From Alnus glutinosa (taxonomy: Eukaryota > Streptophyta > Magnoliopsida > Fagales > Betulaceae): 64,000 nt of DNA. The notes below the pieces were generated by a model that ran no database searches, was not told the origin of the DNA, and saw only the letters and a list, made by a program, of their open reading frames with translations. Where the stretch lies: contig NC_084886.1 of NCBI RefSeq assembly GCF_958979055.1, forward strand, positions 48,253,654-48,317,653. The letters run 5' to 3'. This document shows positions 62,037-64,000 of this stretch, in pieces (position 1 is the first letter of the stretch; each line of letters begins with the position of its first letter). The position numbers and the translations under genes were made by a program.

Positions 62037-64000
62037 AAACTTATATGGTCTCCCAGTACATGCTCTGCAGATTTTTTTTTTTGATATGTAAGAAATGTTT
62101 TTTTAAAAAGCGTAAGGCGCCCCTAAGTATACAAGGAGTATATACAGGAACAACCAAAGCAGCCCATAAAAAGAAGCCCAATCAAACCCACAAGGACCTA
62201 AACCCTTAAACTCAAAACTCACAAGGAGCAGCTCACAAAAAGAAAAAAAGAACCCAAAACAAACCCTCAAAAACCAAAAACCCACAAACCTGAACCCTCA
62301 AGAAGCATTCCTCGCTACTGCACGTGAGCCTTCACTTTCCTATGCCGAGTGGACGCACTTGCATCGCCGTAGTTGATGGAGCTTACCAAATTCAAAATCT
62401 CCCTCCTGCCTTTGGACTTCGGGCGTGCAACCTTAACTTCCAGAAGAAAGTCCTCTTCAAAGGCATCCAGAATCGCCAAGGACGGATCCTCATTCTCAAC
62501 GCTATCCACCTCCCAATCCAAAGCCATGCTGGGAGGAAGAACACCCAAATGGTACGGGGAATCACTAGTCTCCCCATCCCAAATCTCATCACCATGCTCT
62601 GGAGATGTTAACCAAGAGAGTTTGGTGCTCTAGCTTTAACATTCTTTATATCATCTAGAACACATTTTTTTTTGTCCTCTCAGATTCATTATGGGATTTA
62701 TTGTATGTATGGGGACAGGAATGTTGGGTGCAGATGATGCCTCTACCAACATGGTTTCTAAGGTTAGTGCGGCGTTATTTTGGTAGGGGCATCTATTTAG
62801 GCATAGTAAGGTCTTTGTTGGAATCCTTCATCATTTTTCTTGAACCAAAGAAATGTTTATGCATTATTGGTTAGAAAAAATGTCATAATAAGGAGGCATG
62901 TGGTGAAGGTAAGGTTTTGGCATTGAGTTGTAGGTAACAGGAATTATGTATTTCAGTAGAGGGGAGTGAAAGGGCTTGTAGTGGACTTCATGAATGTTCA
63001 ATATAACTATATAAGTAGTGCTGACATTTTTGTCATTATTGGTATTGTTGTTAATATAATAAAAGATGCAATTTTTTTCTGAACTGTTGAACTTATTGTA
63101 TATGTAATATATGCATTATGCTCCATATTATATCGTCTATTGGATAATGTTTGCCATATGTAAACAGAACCACTTCTTGAGGCGATGCACTTGGAATTGT
63201 AATATACCTAAGTCTAATAACCTTGACTTGAGAGGGATATATGGACTCTGATTTGGTACTGCATTGCATGCTAAGTTTAATAATAAAAAATCTTGATACT
63301 ATTGTGTTTTTCTATTCATTCTTATTTGAAGCATGCATATTATAGAGCCATCCCTAGCACTAGTAAATATGTTAATGGAAAGGTGGCCTGTTTCTTAATA
63401 CTCTTTATAGGTTTTATAGATGATATTTCTACGTACATATGGTTGTTTTTTGTTATCATGTTGGGGGAATTGAAACAATTGCATATAAATGTTTGCATAT
63501 GCTTAATGTGATCAAGTATTGATTTTTTTTAATGTAAGAATTGTTTTCATCATTCTGGACTCTTCCGCTTGGTCCAAAATTGATAGATTCCTTGTCTCTC
63601 CAGCATGGGAAGCCCAGTTTCCTGGTGTATCCCAGAGGAGGCTCCCTAGACTTTGTTCAAATCATTTCTCAATCCTCCTTAATTGGGGTGACGTTCTAAG
63701 GGGTAGTAGGTCCTTCAAATTTGAAAACATGTGGCTAAATTCTGAAAGTTTTGTGGACAATGTGAAACAATGGTGGGACTCTTATCATTGTCAAGGTTCG
63801 CCGAGCTTCATTTTAGCTAGCAAGCTCAAGGCTTTGAAAATTGATTTAAAGAGATGGAACAAGGAGGTTTTTGTCATTGTGGAGAGGAAGAAGAAGATCC
63901 TCCTAGAAGAGCTACGTGTTTTTGATGTCCTTTAAGAAGAAAGGGCCTTGGGCATTGAGGAGAAAATGAAGAAGGCAGAAATTGTTGGCGAGTTAGAAAG
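60845..64000 (+). CDS. TPR8: SGT2-like TPR co-chaperone, N-terminal part (3' partial)
   Basis: Exon 1 (60845-60923) encodes MANLNLKTDSPISRRIVRAF and LEFLDS. Exon 2 (61667-61929) continues VEPAPGVDLEGLEVARECLT and the acidic, serine-rich linker to SEPSNSP. The splice uses the second AG (GGACAG) at 61666, which alone keeps phase. This is the N-terminal dimerisation domain of small glutamine-rich TPR proteins and is close to Arabidopsis TPR8 (AT4G08320). Family role: SGT2/SGTA hands tail-anchored membrane proteins to the GET pathway and works with Hsp70/Hsp90 in the cytosol. The TPR repeats and glutamine-rich end are not in the window. The second intron is invaded by a microsatellite and two LINE fragments and extends past 64000. 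Confidence 0.85.
61948..62033. repeat. (AC)n(AT)n microsatellite
   Basis: About 10 AC repeats are followed by about 32 AT repeats, just inside intron 2 of the TPR8-like gene. It resembles the tract at 25761-25835. Confidence 0.9.
62059..62606 (-). mobile_element. LINE copy with internal deletion and 14-bp target duplication
   Basis: CATGCTCTGCAGAT (62059-62072) and CATGCTCTGGAGAT (62593-62606) differ at one base and flank 62073-62592. The insert starts (on plus) with a T run and the reversed LINE terminus (AAGCGTAAGGCGCCCCTAAG). The far half carries a minus-strand frame, 62548-62315, with SVENEDPSLAILDAFEEDFL and KSKGRREILNLVSSINYGDA. That frame looks like the C-terminal part of a LINE ORF1 or the ORF1/ORF2 junction. 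The RT region is absent. TPR8-like intron. Confidence 0.7.
63519..64000 (+). mobile_element. LINE fragment (endonuclease/RT linker), continues past right edge
   Basis: The frame 63519-63935 reads SAWSKIDRFLVSPAWEAQFP, then LPRLCSNHFSILLNWG, SFKFENMWLNSESF and LKALKIDLKRWNKEVF. These are the C-terminal end of the LINE endonuclease and the linker before the reverse transcriptase. A stop at 63933 is followed by more alignable sequence (EERALGIEEKMKK), so this copy is probably broken. Its left edge is about 63540. Confidence 0.8.

Noticed and set aside
1..64000. CRISPR arrays, LTR retrotransposons or integrated viral genes
   Set aside because: No regularly spaced repeats, no long terminal repeats with gag-pol and no viral coding regions were seen.

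Overview
The window is nuclear DNA of a woody-type eudicot. It has many GT-AG introns, AT-rich intergenic DNA, long A/T and AT-dinucleotide tracts, and abundant 5'-truncated LINE retrotransposons. The species cannot be named from sequence alone; a Fagales-like tree genome is only a guess. I reconstructed exon chains by hand from splice sites and reading phase.

Gene layout: (1) 589-6532 (+) is the 3' part of an ATAD5/ELG1-type RFC-like AAA+ ATPase, the PCNA unloader; its 5' part lies left of the window. (2) 12201-13467 (+) is a three-exon universal-stress-protein-like gene. (3) 14212-21686 (-) is a UDP-galactose/nucleotide-sugar transporter (UDP-GALT1 type, NST/TPT family), with LINE debris in its 4.2-kb first intron. 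(4) 26199-30750 (+) is a Rab escort protein with nine exons. (5) 32056-33171 (-) is a small two-exon membrane protein. It is head-to-head with (6) 33555-58280 (+), the cohesin regulator PDS5, which has about 31 exons and an apparent one-base frame break in the C-terminal Tudor-like module. (7) 60845-64000 (+) is the 5' end of an SGT2-like TPR co-chaperone (TPR8 type), which runs off the right edge. The genes serve separate jobs: DNA replication and cohesion, Golgi sugar-nucleotide transport, Rab prenylation, and chaperone work. ATAD5, UDP-GALT1 and PDS5 correspond to consecutive Arabidopsis loci (AT1G77620, AT1G77610, AT1G77600), so this is a conserved ancestral block with extra genes between them.

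Between the genes: 6.5-12.2 kb and 22.2-26.2 kb are AT-rich and hold foldback/MITE-like elements, A-tailed retro-fragments and microsatellites. 58.3-60.8 kb holds a possible MITE and a tRNA-head SINE-like element. The introns, above all those of PDS5, carry repeated insertions of one LINE group whose 3' end reads ...GGGGCGCCTTA...ACTTAT(C/A)AAAAA.

The most unusual pattern is a set of extremely truncated copies of this LINE tail. They are 11 to 87 nt long, each flanked by a direct repeat of 15-38 bp. They range from 2-kb reverse-transcriptase-bearing copies down to insertions that keep little more than the last dozen bases. I found no CRISPR array, bacterial operon, organellar gene, virus or convincing functional tRNA.
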